From Pirellulaceae bacterium (GTDB taxonomy: Bacteria; Planctomycetota; Planctomycetia; Pirellulales; Pirellulaceae), in the NCBI GenBank assembly GCA_030748485.1, contig JASMLW010000270.1:1-47607 (forward strand): a stretch of DNA of 47,607 nucleotides. Reading direction: 5' to 3'. How positions within the stretch are numbered: position 1 is the stretch's first letter; the number at the start of each line of letters is the position of its first letter. A program made the position numbers and the translations under genes. Positions 1 to 8,461 of the stretch are shown in pieces. The notes beneath the pieces are model-generated. The model did no database searches. It saw only the letters and a program-made list of their open reading frames with translations, and was not told the DNA's origin.

Positions 1-1
1 A

Positions 2-130
2 ACGGGCGATCGGCCGCAACTGGTCGCCGAGAACCGAGTCGACGACGAAGGCGGCTACGCGACGCCCGCCATCTGCGGTGGACGCTTGTATCTCCGCACG
101 CGAAACGCCCTCTACTGCATCGGCTCGTAG
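2..130 (+). CDS. C-terminal fragment of a PQQ-like beta-propeller protein
   Basis: Forty-two codons and a TAG stop are open from the left edge, so the start lies outside the window. The visible end reads ATPAICGGRLYLRTRNALYC followed by IGS. This matches the closing blade of PQQ-like (BamB-type) beta-propeller repeats, in which a 'GxLYxRTxxxLYCIG' strand ends the protein. Such planctomycete proteins are usually exported and fold into a seven- or eight-bladed propeller, often without bound PQQ. The stop codon (128-130) lies inside a palindromic repeat that starts at 127. The gene converges on the esterase at 263-1699. Assignment rests on this short tail only, so the family is likely and the function unknown. 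Confidence 0.6.
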   Translation, partial: TGDRPQLVAENRVDDEGGYATPAICGGRLYLRTRNALYCIGS

Positions 131-266
131 TGGACTTCGCCAGAAGTCCCGTCCGTCAAAGCGTGAAATCCGTCTATGGCCTAATCCGTATTTCTGGGCC
201 GTACTTGTGGCGAAGTCCACTACATCAGCCGGACTTCTGGGCCGGACTTCTGGCGAAGTCCACTAC
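127..266. repeat. Cluster of REP-like palindromic repeats (three copies)
   Basis: Copy A (127-149) begins GTAGTGGACTTC and ends GCCAGAAGTCC. Copy C (244-266) is its exact reverse complement. Copy B (201-223) has the same orientation as C with two mismatches, and a partial GGACTTCTGG lies at 231-240. Each copy is itself a hairpin: GGACTTC and GAAGTCC form a perfect 7-bp stem around a 4-nt loop. A and C can also pair with each other over 23 bp. The cluster fills the gap between two convergent genes and supplies both stop codons. It could act as a bidirectional terminator or 3'-end stabiliser. This is a REP-like interspersed element by structure; no mobility gene is visible. Confidence 0.85.
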
Positions 267-1699
267 GGCCGCCACAACCGCAGGGCGTCGAAGTCGCCCG
301 TGTCATCGAAACTGCCGATCCCGATGCGGCCGACTCCAAACGTCTTGTCCGTCGCGCGCATGACAGGTTTCCGCATGTCGTCGAAGTAGACTTCGATCAG
401 CCCCGTCGAAACTTCCCGACGAATCCTGATGCGATGCCAGCCGCGGCTCCAATCAGTACCGTCCGTGCGAGTTGCGGCGATGCTCACGCGCGGTTCGCCA
501 TTGACGAGGAAAATCGAGTTGGCGTGCGCGTCGGCCTGACGACCGATGTGTACGTAATAGAAATGCGACGCGTCCTGCCGTCCAAAGAACAGGCAGAGGT
601 CCTGGTGGCCGTACGGTTTGTGCGTCGAGCGGGCGTCGACTTCCAGAACGAAGTCGCCGACTGGAGCATCTTTGAGCCATGAGATGTTCAACGGCGAGCG
701 CACGGCGGGCTGATAGTCGCTGCGTTTCTTGTGCAGTGAATAGTAGCTGCGCCCATGCCGACCTTTGCTCTTCACCAAACGCCAAGCGGCAGCGTCGGTC
801 GGCTCCCAACGCGCGGCGTCGCCGTCAAAGTCCTCGTGCGTGACGTAGTTCAGCGCGGGTTGCTTGATATACGCCGTGAGGAAATCTCGCATTTCCCGCA
901 AATGAGCTTCGACATCTCCGCCCAGACCGTGACCGACACCCTTCATCCGGACGAATCGGTTGGGCGTCTTGGCTCCATCGAGCGCCTCGTGCAAGACTTC
1001 GGCTTGCCCGATCGGTACGAGATTATCCTTATCGCCGTGAAACGTGAGCACGGGCGGATCGGTGCGATCGATGTACGTGATCGGCGACAGTTGCTTGAGC
1101 ACGTTGAGTCTCTCCTCCAGTTTCCCACCCACGAGGCGTTCGACTGGATCGCGAGCCGGCTCGATCTTCTCGATGTCGCGGAGGTCGGTCGGGCCGTAGA
1201 AATTGACGACGGCCCGGATCCGCAGTTGATTGGAGGATGCGCCCGCCTGGGCGGCGAGCATCAACGCCAAGTGACCGCCCGCCGAGTCGCCGATGACTCC
1301 GATCCGCTCGACATCGACACCGTACTCGTCCGCGTGTTCGACCAACCACGCCAAGGCCGCCTGTACGTCTTCCAACTGAGCCGGCCACTGCGCGACATCG
1401 GTCAAACGGTAGTCGATCGTCAACGCGACGACGCCGGAGCCGGCCAGTAGTTCCATCGGGCGATGGTAGGCCGAACGCTTACCGCTGAGCCAGGCTCCCC
1501 CATGAATGCAAATCACGGCCGGGCGGCGAGCCCCTTTGTCGGGCCTCACGATATCCAACTTCAACTCCTGCATTCCTCGCTTCGCGAAGACGACGTCCCG
1601 ATCCCATTGAGCGGCTCGGCTAGTGTTGGCGAGCGCGACCAGAGAGAACAGAGCAGTTGCTAGGGTGGCGCGGAGCAGAGGTCGTCGCTTGTTGTTCAT
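263..1699 (-). CDS. Secreted alpha/beta-hydrolase esterase fused to a jelly-roll domain
   Basis: This 478-residue protein has an N-terminal signal peptide (about 1-30, ending SRAA). An esterase domain of the BD-FAE/acetylxylan-esterase-like alpha/beta-hydrolase type follows (about 31-282). The oxyanion motif is HGGAW (66-70). The nucleophile is Ser139 in GDSAGG. The acid is probably Asp225 in HGDKDNLVP, and the base is probably His257 in GVGHG. Residues about 285-478 form a separate beta-rich domain like the LamG/DUF1080 jelly rolls common in planctomycetes, suggesting carbohydrate binding next to ester hydrolysis. The likely role is periplasmic or extracellular de-esterification of polysaccharide; the substrate cannot be told. 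Its TAG stop lies within a palindromic repeat. Confidence 0.85.
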   Translation of the reverse strand: MNNKRRPLLRATLATALFSLVALANTSRAAQWDRDVVFAKRGMQELKLDIVRPDKGARRPAVICIHGGAWLSGKRSAYHRPMELLAGSGVVALTIDYRLTDVAQWPAQLEDVQAALAWLVEHADEYGVDVERIGVIGDSAGGHLALMLAAQAGASSNQLRIRAVVNFYGPTDLRDIEKIEPARDPVERLVGGKLEERLNVLKQLSPITYIDRTDPPVLTFHGDKDNLVPIGQAEVLHEALDGAKTPNRFVRMKGVGHGLGGDVEAHLREMRDFLTAYIKQPALNYVTHEDFDGDAARWEPTDAAAWRLVKSKGRHGRSYYSLHKKRSDYQPAVRSPLNISWLKDAPVGDFVLEVDARSTHKPYGHQDLCLFFGRQDASHFYYVHIGRQADAHANSIFLVNGEPRVSIAATRTDGTDWSRGWHRIRIRREVSTGLIEVYFDDMRKPVMRATDKTFGVGRIGIGSFDDTGDFDALRLWRP

Positions 1700-1736
1700 G
1701 CTGTTCTTCTTTGCCTTCGGCGAATCGGTGTGGTGG

Positions 1737-3197
1737 CTATTTTACGTGGCGGCGGAGGACGCGCCCTTGCTCGTCGTAGTGAATGAACGACAACCGGGCC
1801 GGTTGCTTGTCACTGCCCGGATTCGATTGCACGAGTAGGAATCCGCCCGATGCGGGCGACTGATAGTAGGGCTGCTTGATCAGCCCCTCCGGATCGGTCG
1901 ACTTGGGGTCGCCCGGCTTTCTACCCAGCCGCGCGTTCGCATCGACGAGGGCACCACTGGAAAACTCCTCGACGCCTGTCGGATGGATCGAATGGTATTG
2001 CCAATGCCGATCGCCGCAGACGATGTAGAAATGTCCTTTTGCGACGCCCGACTCTTTGAGCCACGCGAAGAATTCGTCGCGCTCGTGGCGGAAGCCGTTG
2101 TGATTCGTGTGGTTGTCCGTCTTGCGAAGGTCGTCCGGACCAATCATTGGCGTGGGTGAGACGAGGATCTTGAACGTGGCATCGCTCTCTCGCAGAGTCC
2201 GCTTCAGCCACGCTTTCTGTTCTGTTCCCCAGATTGACTTGCCCGGTCCGTCGGGCGCCGTGTTGGGACTGCGGTGCATCCGGTTCTCCGTGAACCACAC
2301 CTGAAGCTCCTTGCTCGCTCGGTGAGTTCGATACGTCTTGGCGTCGACGTCATCGGCCGCGGCGACCGGCAACTGCTCGAGCATCATGCGGCGACCCTGA
2401 GCCGGCGTCGGCAAGTGATCGCCCGTGTTGTCGCCGTCATCAATGCGGTAGTCGTGGTCGTCGATTTCCCAATAGGTGGGTACGCTCGCGAATAGATCGC
2501 GATAGCGCGGCTGCACGAATTGTTCGTGCCACTTCTGCCGCAACTCGGGGATCTTTTGAGCGCGCGGCGTCTTTGGCGTGTCGTAGTAGACATTGTCGCC
2601 CGTTCCGACAAAGAAGTCGGGGTGCAGCGAGAGGATCGTCGCCAAGGCCGGATAGCCGAGATGTTTGTCGGGACCGTTGTACGGGGCCGGCAGGGCCGTG
2701 TTGTTCTCGACAACGTGCCGCTTCTTGTCGATCCGATCGTCACCGTGAAACTTGCCGTAGTTCATCCCCGTGACGACGACAAACCGCACAACCGACGACT
2801 GCTTGGCGCCGGGCAACGTGCGAAACGAAGCGATCGGCCCCGGTCGCAGTCGGTCGGCGGACGAACCGATGCGAGTCAGGCAGCAATATCGCGCCCCAGG
2901 CTCGAGCTTTCGAAATGCGGCGCGGGCGATGAAGTCGCGCTCAGCCTTGGCCGGAATCGTCACTTTGTGGACCAGCGATCCGCTCGTTGTCGTCAGTATG
3001 AACTCGACGACGCCCGGCGAACCGGGCACATCGCCTTCGACCAGCGCCGCTGTGGTGGAAAGCCTCACCTGAACCAGCGCCGATGTCGGCGTCACCTCGC
3101 CGACCATGATGCCCGTGCCGGCCACCGGTTCGGCGGCGCCGACGACACGAGCGAGCAACAGTGCGGACAGGATAAGCACTGACGTAGTACGCAGCAT
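1737..3197 (-). CDS. PhoD-like metallophosphatase, secreted
   Basis: This 486-residue protein has a signal peptide (about 1-21, cut near VVGAA). An N-terminal fibronectin-like domain (about 28-130) is typical of PhoD. The metallophosphatase core follows, with metal-binding motifs GTGDNVYYD (198-206), WEIDDHDY (243-250) and a late [10 protein letters not shown] block. PhoD enzymes are Ca/Fe-dependent phosphodiesterase/monoesterases acting outside the cytoplasm. Planctomycetes carry many divergent copies whose substrates are unknown. GGGAG five bases before the ATG supports the start. It lies just upstream of the esterase on the same strand (37-nt gap), so the two are probably co-transcribed. 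Confidence 0.87.
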   Translation of the reverse strand: MLRTTSVLILSALLLARVVGAAEPVAGTGIMVGEVTPTSALVQVRLSTTAALVEGDVPGSPGVVEFILTTTSGSLVHKVTIPAKAERDFIARAAFRKLEPGARYCCLTRIGSSADRLRPGPIASFRTLPGAKQSSVVRFVVVTGMNYGKFHGDDRIDKKRHVVENNTALPAPYNGPDKHLGYPALATILSLHPDFFVGTGDNVYYDTPKTPRAQKIPELRQKWHEQFVQPRYRDLFASVPTYWEIDDHDYRIDDGDNTGDHLPTPAQGRRMMLEQLPVAAADDVDAKTYRTHRASKELQVWFTENRMHRSPNTAPDGPGKSIWGTEQKAWLKRTLRESDATFKILVSPTPMIGPDDLRKTDNHTNHNGFRHERDEFFAWLKESGVAKGHFYIVCGDRHWQYHSIHPTGVEEFSSGALVDANARLGRKPGDPKSTDPEGLIKQPYYQSPASGGFLLVQSNPGSDKQPARLSFIHYDEQGRVLRRHVK

Positions 3198-3322
3198 GAC
3201 AACTCCCTCGTCGTTTTACTTGGTTTAGTAGCCGCGAGCATTCTATGCGAATCTCGCGCGGACTGTATTTCATCCGCCCGTTTTGGACGCCCGCCTGACA
3301 TCCGCCATGCGCCGCCGTGTCG

Positions 3323-4213
3323 CTACTTGGGTTTCTGAGCGGTTTTCAGCCGGGCGAGCAATCCGGCGTCGCCGTGTAGCTCGCGAATCTCAACAGCACT
3401 GAGCGGCCGGTCAAAGATCGCCAGTTCGTCGATCAGGCCAATGTGGTTGACTGCGAAGTAGATCCCCGTCTTCTCCAATCGCCAATTCATTGCGATCCGG
3501 CGCTTGCTCAGTCGCCCCACCGACTTGCCGTCGATGAAACAATCGACCTCGGCGTCGGCCTTGCCCGAATCGAAGTCCGACCAGGTCATTGCAATGTGAT
3601 GCCAGTCGCCTGCGCGAAACCCGATATCGCGGACGGTGACGATCGGAGCCCGCGGTGACGTTTCGCGAATCGCCGTGTCTCCCGCGGCGAGTGCGGGAAA
3701 CGCGCCAAACCGCAAGTCGCGCGGCTTGGTGTCGGGAAAGTCAAACCAGACAGCGCCGTCGCTCGACCGCTTCTCAGTAATTTGCACTGGATCACAGAAA
3801 GGCGTCTTCAGCTGCCGGTTCGGATCGATGTTGATCCAAACCGAAAACGTCCCACCCCACCCCTGTGGCCGAAATGAAATGTTGTCATCCGCGGCGAAAA
3901 ACAGCCGTCCCCGATTCGGTAAGGCGGCTGTCGCCGACAGCGCGCCGCCGTGCACTCCGTTAGCAGCGACAATCTTGAAGGTGTTCGGGATCTCGTCCCG
4001 AATCTCGTACACGCCTCGTTGAGACGTATCGTATCGGACACGAGGCGTTTTCGAGCCGCCGGCAAAGTCGGCGTCCAACCGTTTGTCGAAAGACGCATAG
4101 AATGTCGCTGCGGAGCGTATCTTGACGCCATCGGCCAAAGCCGAGTTTTTCCAGCCGACGCCGACGACAATGGCTAACGCCACAATCCGCTTGAGCAGTC
4201 GTGTTGATGGCAC
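3323..4213 (-). CDS. Secreted LamG-like jelly-roll protein
   Basis: The reading frame is open further upstream, but a GTG at 4213 with AGGAG seven bases before it is the best start. It begins directly at a signal peptide (VPSTRLLKRIVALAIVV, cut near ALA), giving 296 residues. The mature part is one concanavalin/LamG jelly roll: GGTFSVWINID, then GDWHHIAMTWSDFDSG, CFIDGKSVG and the closing HIGLIDELAIFDRPLSAVEI. This is the standard planctomycete LamG pattern for carbohydrate or surface binding. No catalytic motif is seen. It is divergent from the LamG-propeller gene at 4377. Binding partner unknown. Confidence 0.82.
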   Translation of the reverse strand: MPSTRLLKRIVALAIVVGVGWKNSALADGVKIRSAATFYASFDKRLDADFAGGSKTPRVRYDTSQRGVYEIRDEIPNTFKIVAANGVHGGALSATAALPNRGRLFFAADDNISFRPQGWGGTFSVWINIDPNRQLKTPFCDPVQITEKRSSDGAVWFDFPDTKPRDLRFGAFPALAAGDTAIRETSPRAPIVTVRDIGFRAGDWHHIAMTWSDFDSGKADAEVDCFIDGKSVGRLSKRRIAMNWRLEKTGIYFAVNHIGLIDELAIFDRPLSAVEIRELHGDAGLLARLKTAQKPK

Positions 4214-4376
4214 AAGTGTTCTCCTGCCGGGAAAGATGTTGATTGTATCGAGGTTTCGAGTCGAAAGTACGTGCTCCGACTTGGAAGAACGGCCGCTGAT
4301 TGTTGATGTCGAGCTCGGAACGGACGACAATCGCTGCGACGGAAACAGAACGCACCTCCTTTCGATTGCCAAAGCT

Positions 4377-6038
4377 ATGTTAGTTTGGACTCGCTCGATC
4401 GTCGTTGGTCTCGTCGCCGTGGTGAGCACGAGTGTTGCCGCTGATGACAACCTCATCGGCCACTGGCGACTGAGCGGGGACGCGCAAGACGCAACCGCGC
4501 ACAAGCGCCACGCGCTGGCGACATCAGTCGACTTTCAAGCGAAGGGGCCGCCAGGCGCGACGGCAGGCGCGGCGAGTTTCGACGGCGTTCGCTCCGAGCT
4601 GATCGTTCCCGCCGATCGCGCCCCACAACTGGGATCGCGCGACTTCTCGATTCTCGTGCGGATTCATACCGATAATTCACTCGACGATCTGCCCGGTGAG
4701 ATCATCAGTCAATACGATCCGCAAACTCGCACCGGTTTTCGAATCGGACTCGATAGCCGGCCCGGCGTGACGTCGAGTCAGTCGAATTGGCGGAACCTGC
4801 ATTTCGGAATGGACGCCGGCGAGCCGGTGGGGCGTTGGACCGATCACGGACGACTCGGCGACGCCGTGCTCATCTACAGCATGGCCGTTTACGACGGTCA
4901 GTTGTTCGCCGGCACCTGCGAAGCCGGAGTCAAACAAGCGGGGCGCGTTTTCCGATTCGACGGGCGGTCCTGGACCGACTGCGGAGCCCCCGATCACTGC
5001 AACGCGGTCTCCGCCCTGGCCGTGCATCGGGGCCGACTTTACGCGGGCGTCAGCAAGTATCGGTTGGCCGGTTCAGCTCTCGCCGAATCGGATAATCCCA
5101 ACCTCGGTGGCAAGGTCTATCGATACGCCGGCGACAAACGTTGGGAACTGTGCGGCGAGCTGCCGGGTGTCGAGGCGATCAACGGCATGGTCGTCTACCG
5201 CGGAAAACTCTACGCCAGCTCGATGTACGCGCCCGCCGCCTTCTTTCGCTACGACGGCGGCAATCGCTGGACGCCCTGCCAGACGCCCGCTGGAAAGCGA
5301 GTTGAGTCGTTGACCGTCTTCAACGGATTCATCTACGCCACCGGTTACGACGAAGGCGCCGTCTACCGTTTCGACGGCGAGTCGTGGAAACATCTCGGCG
5401 TCCTCCCCGAAGCCAACCAGACGTACGGATTCGCTGCTTACCGAGGTGAACTGCACGTCAGCGAGTGGCCGCACGCTCGCGTCTATCGCTACGAGGGCGG
5501 TCAGGCATGGCGTCCCGCCGGCCGCTTGGGCGACGAGAAAGAGTCGATGCCGCTGGTCGTGTACAACGGCAAGATGTACGGCGGAACGCTGCCGCTGGGC
5601 TCGGTCTTCCGATTCGATAACGGCGCGGACCAGAAGTGGACTCACGTCGGCAGACTCGACCTGACGCCGGACGTGCGGTACCGCCGCGTGTGGTCGATGG
5701 CCGTTTTTCGCGGTCGGCTGTTCGCCGGAACGTTGCCGTCGGGTCGAGTTCACTCGATCGAAATCGGCCGCAATGTAACCCACGATCGGGCGCTGCCGCC
5801 AGGCTGGCGCCACGTGGCGGCTGTCCGCGAAGAAAACTCGCTCAAACTCTACGTCGATGGCGAACTCGTCGGCCGCTCGAGCGCGTTCGCGGCGAGGCAG
5901 TTCAACTTGAACAGCCGCCAACCACTCAGAATCGGGTCCGGCTCGACCGATCACTTCCTGGGCCGGCTAGCCGATCTGCGAGTCTACGGCCGAGCTCTGA
6001 CGGCGGCGCAGATCAAGCGCCTGGCGGCGTCGCCGTAA
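4377..6038 (+). CDS. LamG jelly-roll protein with an inserted seven-repeat beta-propeller
   Basis: The frame is open upstream, but ATG 4377 starts a clean signal peptide (MLVWTRSIVVGLVAVVSTSV, cut after AA), giving 553 residues. Residues 26-150 are the first half of a LamG domain (LIGHWRLSGDA, AASFDG). Residues about 155-475 hold seven repeats of a Kelch/galactose-oxidase-like strand: YDGQLFAGT, HRGRLYAGV, YRGKLYASS, FNGFIYATG, YRGELHVSE, YNGKMYGGT, FRGRLFAGT. The jelly roll then resumes (GWRHVAAVREENSLKLYVDG, GRLADLRVYGRALT). So a propeller appears to sit inside the LamG fold. A role in binding exported glycans is inferred. No clear Shine-Dalgarno is seen. Confidence 0.8.
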   Translation: MLVWTRSIVVGLVAVVSTSVAADDNLIGHWRLSGDAQDATAHKRHALATSVDFQAKGPPGATAGAASFDGVRSELIVPADRAPQLGSRDFSILVRIHTDNSLDDLPGEIISQYDPQTRTGFRIGLDSRPGVTSSQSNWRNLHFGMDAGEPVGRWTDHGRLGDAVLIYSMAVYDGQLFAGTCEAGVKQAGRVFRFDGRSWTDCGAPDHCNAVSALAVHRGRLYAGVSKYRLAGSALAESDNPNLGGKVYRYAGDKRWELCGELPGVEAINGMVVYRGKLYASSMYAPAAFFRYDGGNRWTPCQTPAGKRVESLTVFNGFIYATGYDEGAVYRFDGESWKHLGVLPEANQTYGFAAYRGELHVSEWPHARVYRYEGGQAWRPAGRLGDEKESMPLVVYNGKMYGGTLPLGSVFRFDNGADQKWTHVGRLDLTPDVRYRRVWSMAVFRGRLFAGTLPSGRVHSIEIGRNVTHDRALPPGWRHVAAVREENSLKLYVDGELVGRSSAFAARQFNLNSRQPLRIGSGSTDHFLGRLADLRVYGRALTAAQIKRLAASP

Positions 6039-6204
6039 CCCCGCTGGCGGCGGCCGCCCCGTCGTGATGACCAAGATCGGCCTCACCGCAGGGCCGCTCT
6101 CCGCCCTACTCGGTTGCTACTCCTACATGAAGAGAATCGAACCCTAGAGTTGCTGAGTGGAGTCGCCGGCTGGACAATAGCCGGAGACCCGTTGGAACGA
6201 TTCC

Positions 6205-6972
6205 ATGAACGCCTCGATACTTGACTCTCCCGCAATCAGCGGCTGCTACCTCTTCCCTCAGCGGAGGAGGATCCCCGATCCGATGATGATCGATGTAGGC
6301 GGGGCGCAGTTGGCTTGCCATCACCACGTCAGCGACCCGGACAACTTGACTCTCGTTCACTTTCACGGCAACGGCGAAGTTGTCGCTGACTACGTGCCGG
6401 GGATGGTCGATGAGCTAACGCGACTTGGATTGAACTCCCTGTTCGTCGAGTATCGCGAGTACGGCGACTCAACCGGAACGGCTCAACTCGTGGCGATGCT
6501 CGGCGACGGCCAGCGCGTGCTCGAGGCCGTCGGTCTACAGCCGGGCGAGGTGATCGTCTTCGGCCGTTCGATCGGGTCGCTGTACGCCATTGAGTTGGCC
6601 CACCGGCATCCAGACATCGGCGGCATGATTCTCGAGAGCGGAATCGCGGCGCCGGGCGAGCGATTCTTGGCGTACGCCGACCTCCGCGCCGCCGGGATCG
6701 ACGAGGCCGAAGTGATGGCCGAGGTGAAACGACACTTCGACCATCGGACAAAACTTTGGGGCTATCGCCAGCCGCTGTTGATCATGCACTGCGAGCAAGA
6801 CGATCTAGTCGACATCTCCCACGCCGAACGCAATCACAAGTGGGCGCGAGGTTACAAGCTGCTCCGGCGATTCCGAGACGGCAATCATAACTCGATCATG
6901 ATGGCCAACTACGCCGAGTACTTTCAGTCGATCAAATCATTCGCCAAGCTCGTCGCAGCCGAGCCAAACTGA
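6205..6972 (+). CDS. Alpha/beta-hydrolase, cytoplasmic
   Basis: This 255-residue protein has no signal peptide. The fold markers are FHGNGEVVADY (53-63), the nucleophile elbow GRSIGS (Ser122), an acid in EQDDLVDISH and a base in DGNHNS near residue 233. The HGNGE start and the 'YREYGDSTG' segment resemble the serine aminopeptidase/BAAT-like hydrolases of the Abhd13/YqkD type. The substrate is unknown. The start is supported by the N-terminal fit to that family ('FP..R.IPDP'). The 166 bases upstream hold no gene and no convincing hairpin. It is followed by fuconate dehydratase on the same strand after 116 bases. Confidence 0.83.
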   Translation: MNASILDSPAISGCYLFPQRRRIPDPMMIDVGGAQLACHHHVSDPDNLTLVHFHGNGEVVADYVPGMVDELTRLGLNSLFVEYREYGDSTGTAQLVAMLGDGQRVLEAVGLQPGEVIVFGRSIGSLYAIELAHRHPDIGGMILESGIAAPGERFLAYADLRAAGIDEAEVMAEVKRHFDHRTKLWGYRQPLLIMHCEQDDLVDISHAERNHKWARGYKLLRRFRDGNHNSIMMANYAEYFQSIKSFAKLVAAEPN

Positions 6973-7088
6973 GCGGTTCGTTCTCCCGACGGGGCGTCGC
7001 TGGTTGCCGTGTATACGGGGCGTGTGTTTCGGTCGCGAAGCGTTACAATCGACCGCTTCAACGAATCCTCACAACCGCGACTCCATCC

Positions 7089-8411
7089 ATGTCGACAACC
7101 ATCACTGAGCTGAACGTTCGGGACATTCGATTTCCAACTTCGGACAACCTGGACGGATCCGACGCGATCCACGTCGATCCCGATTACTCGTGCGCGTATG
7201 TGACGTTAAAAACGGACGTCGACCAGTTGGAGGGCGACGGGATCACGTTCACGCTCGGACGCGGCACGGAATTGTGTGTCGCCGCGATCGAGACGTTCCA
7301 ACGCTTTGTCGTCGGCCGGACTCTGGAGTCGATCACGGACGACTTCGCCGGCTTCTGGCACAGCACATGCAACGAGTCGCAACTGCGTTGGCTAGGTCCG
7401 GAGCGCGGATTGGTGCACATGTCGGTGGCCGCGATTTTCAACGCGGTGTGGGATCTATACGCAAAGAAAGAGGGCCAGCCGCTCTGGAAGCTGCTGGCCG
7501 ACATGACGCCCGAGCAGACGATCAGTTGCATCGACTTTCACCACATCAGCGATGCGCTGACTCCCTCTGAAGCACTCGACATCTTGCGCGCGAACGAGTC
7601 GACGAAAGCGGATCGCGAAGCGGAGTTGCTGGAGATCGGCTTGCCTTCGTACACATCGAGCGCCGGGTGGATGGGTTACTCCGACGACTATCGACGCGAG
7701 TTGTGCCGGAAATACCTCCGCGACGGATTCCAGTACTTCAAGATGAAGGTCGGAGCCGACCTGGCGGACGACATTCATCGCGCCGAAATCATTCGCGAGG
7801 AGATCGGTGACGAGCGTCACTTGATGATGGACGCCAACCAGGTCTGGGACGTCGGCGAAGCGATCGAGCACATGCAACAGCTGGCTCGGTTCAACCCGTT
7901 GTGGATTGAAGAACCGACATCCCCCGACGACGTGCTCGGGCACGCCGCGATCTCGAAAGCCTTGGCTCCGATCGGCGTCGCCACGGGCGAGTGCATCTCC
8001 AACCGCATCATGTTCAAACAATTCCTGCGGGCGGGTGCAATGCAGTTCTGCCAGATCGACTCCTGCCGAGTCGGCGGCGTCAACGAACTGCTGGCGATCA
8101 TGCTGCTGGCCAAGAAGTTTGATGTCCCCGTCTGTCCGCACGCCGGCGGTGTGGGCCTGTGCAACTATGTGCAACACCTTTCCGCCTTCAACTACATCGC
8201 CGTTTCACCGTCTCTCGACAACGTCGTGCTCGAGTACTCGGATCACTTGCACGAGCATTTTGTCGACCGACTGTGCGTCGAGCGGGCTCGTTACCGTCTG
8301 CCCCGCGCGCCGGGGTATAGCATCACGATGAAACCCGCATCGCTGGCGGACTACGAGTTCCCCGGCGGGCGAGTCTGGCGCGAGCGATTGTCAACGAGCA
8401 ACGACCGATGA
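7089..8411 (+). CDS. fucD: L-fuconate dehydratase (enolase superfamily)
   Basis: This 440-residue protein matches the L-fuconate dehydratase branch of the enolase superfamily over its full length. It would convert L-fuconate to 2-keto-3-deoxy-L-fuconate in the oxidative (non-phosphorylating) L-fucose route in the cytoplasm. Visible active-site elements are the KxK pair Lys218/Lys220 in FKMKVG, metal ligands Asp248 (MDANQVW), Glu274 (EEPTSPDD) and Glu301 (ATGE), and His351 in CPHAGGVG. From memory, Lys220 and His351 are the residue numbers reported for the Xanthomonas campestris enzyme. No other fucose-pathway gene is seen nearby. The stop overlaps a short ATG frame (ATGA). Confidence 0.9.
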   Translation: MSTTITELNVRDIRFPTSDNLDGSDAIHVDPDYSCAYVTLKTDVDQLEGDGITFTLGRGTELCVAAIETFQRFVVGRTLESITDDFAGFWHSTCNESQLRWLGPERGLVHMSVAAIFNAVWDLYAKKEGQPLWKLLADMTPEQTISCIDFHHISDALTPSEALDILRANESTKADREAELLEIGLPSYTSSAGWMGYSDDYRRELCRKYLRDGFQYFKMKVGADLADDIHRAEIIREEIGDERHLMMDANQVWDVGEAIEHMQQLARFNPLWIEEPTSPDDVLGHAAISKALAPIGVATGECISNRIMFKQFLRAGAMQFCQIDSCRVGGVNELLAIMLLAKKFDVPVCPHAGGVGLCNYVQHLSAFNYIAVSPSLDNVVLEYSDHLHEHFVDRLCVERARYRLPRAPGYSITMKPASLADYEFPGGRVWRERLSTSNDR

Positions 8412-8461
8412 ACGAGTTCCAATTCCCAACCTCCTTCCGCATCCCAGGCGGCAGTTCGTGA
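8408..8461 (+). CDS. Possible 17-codon coupling ORF between fucD and the MBL gene
   Basis: A short frame, MNEFQFPTSFRIPGGSS, begins with an ATG overlapping the fucD stop (ATGA, 8408-8411). It ends with a TGA overlapping the GTG start of the next gene (GTGA, 8458-8461). Overlaps at both ends would let ribosomes hand over from one gene to the next by re-initiation. The peptide has no recognisable domain. It may be chance, because only two 4-base overlaps are needed. Confidence 0.25.
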   Translation: MNEFQFPTSFRIPGGSS

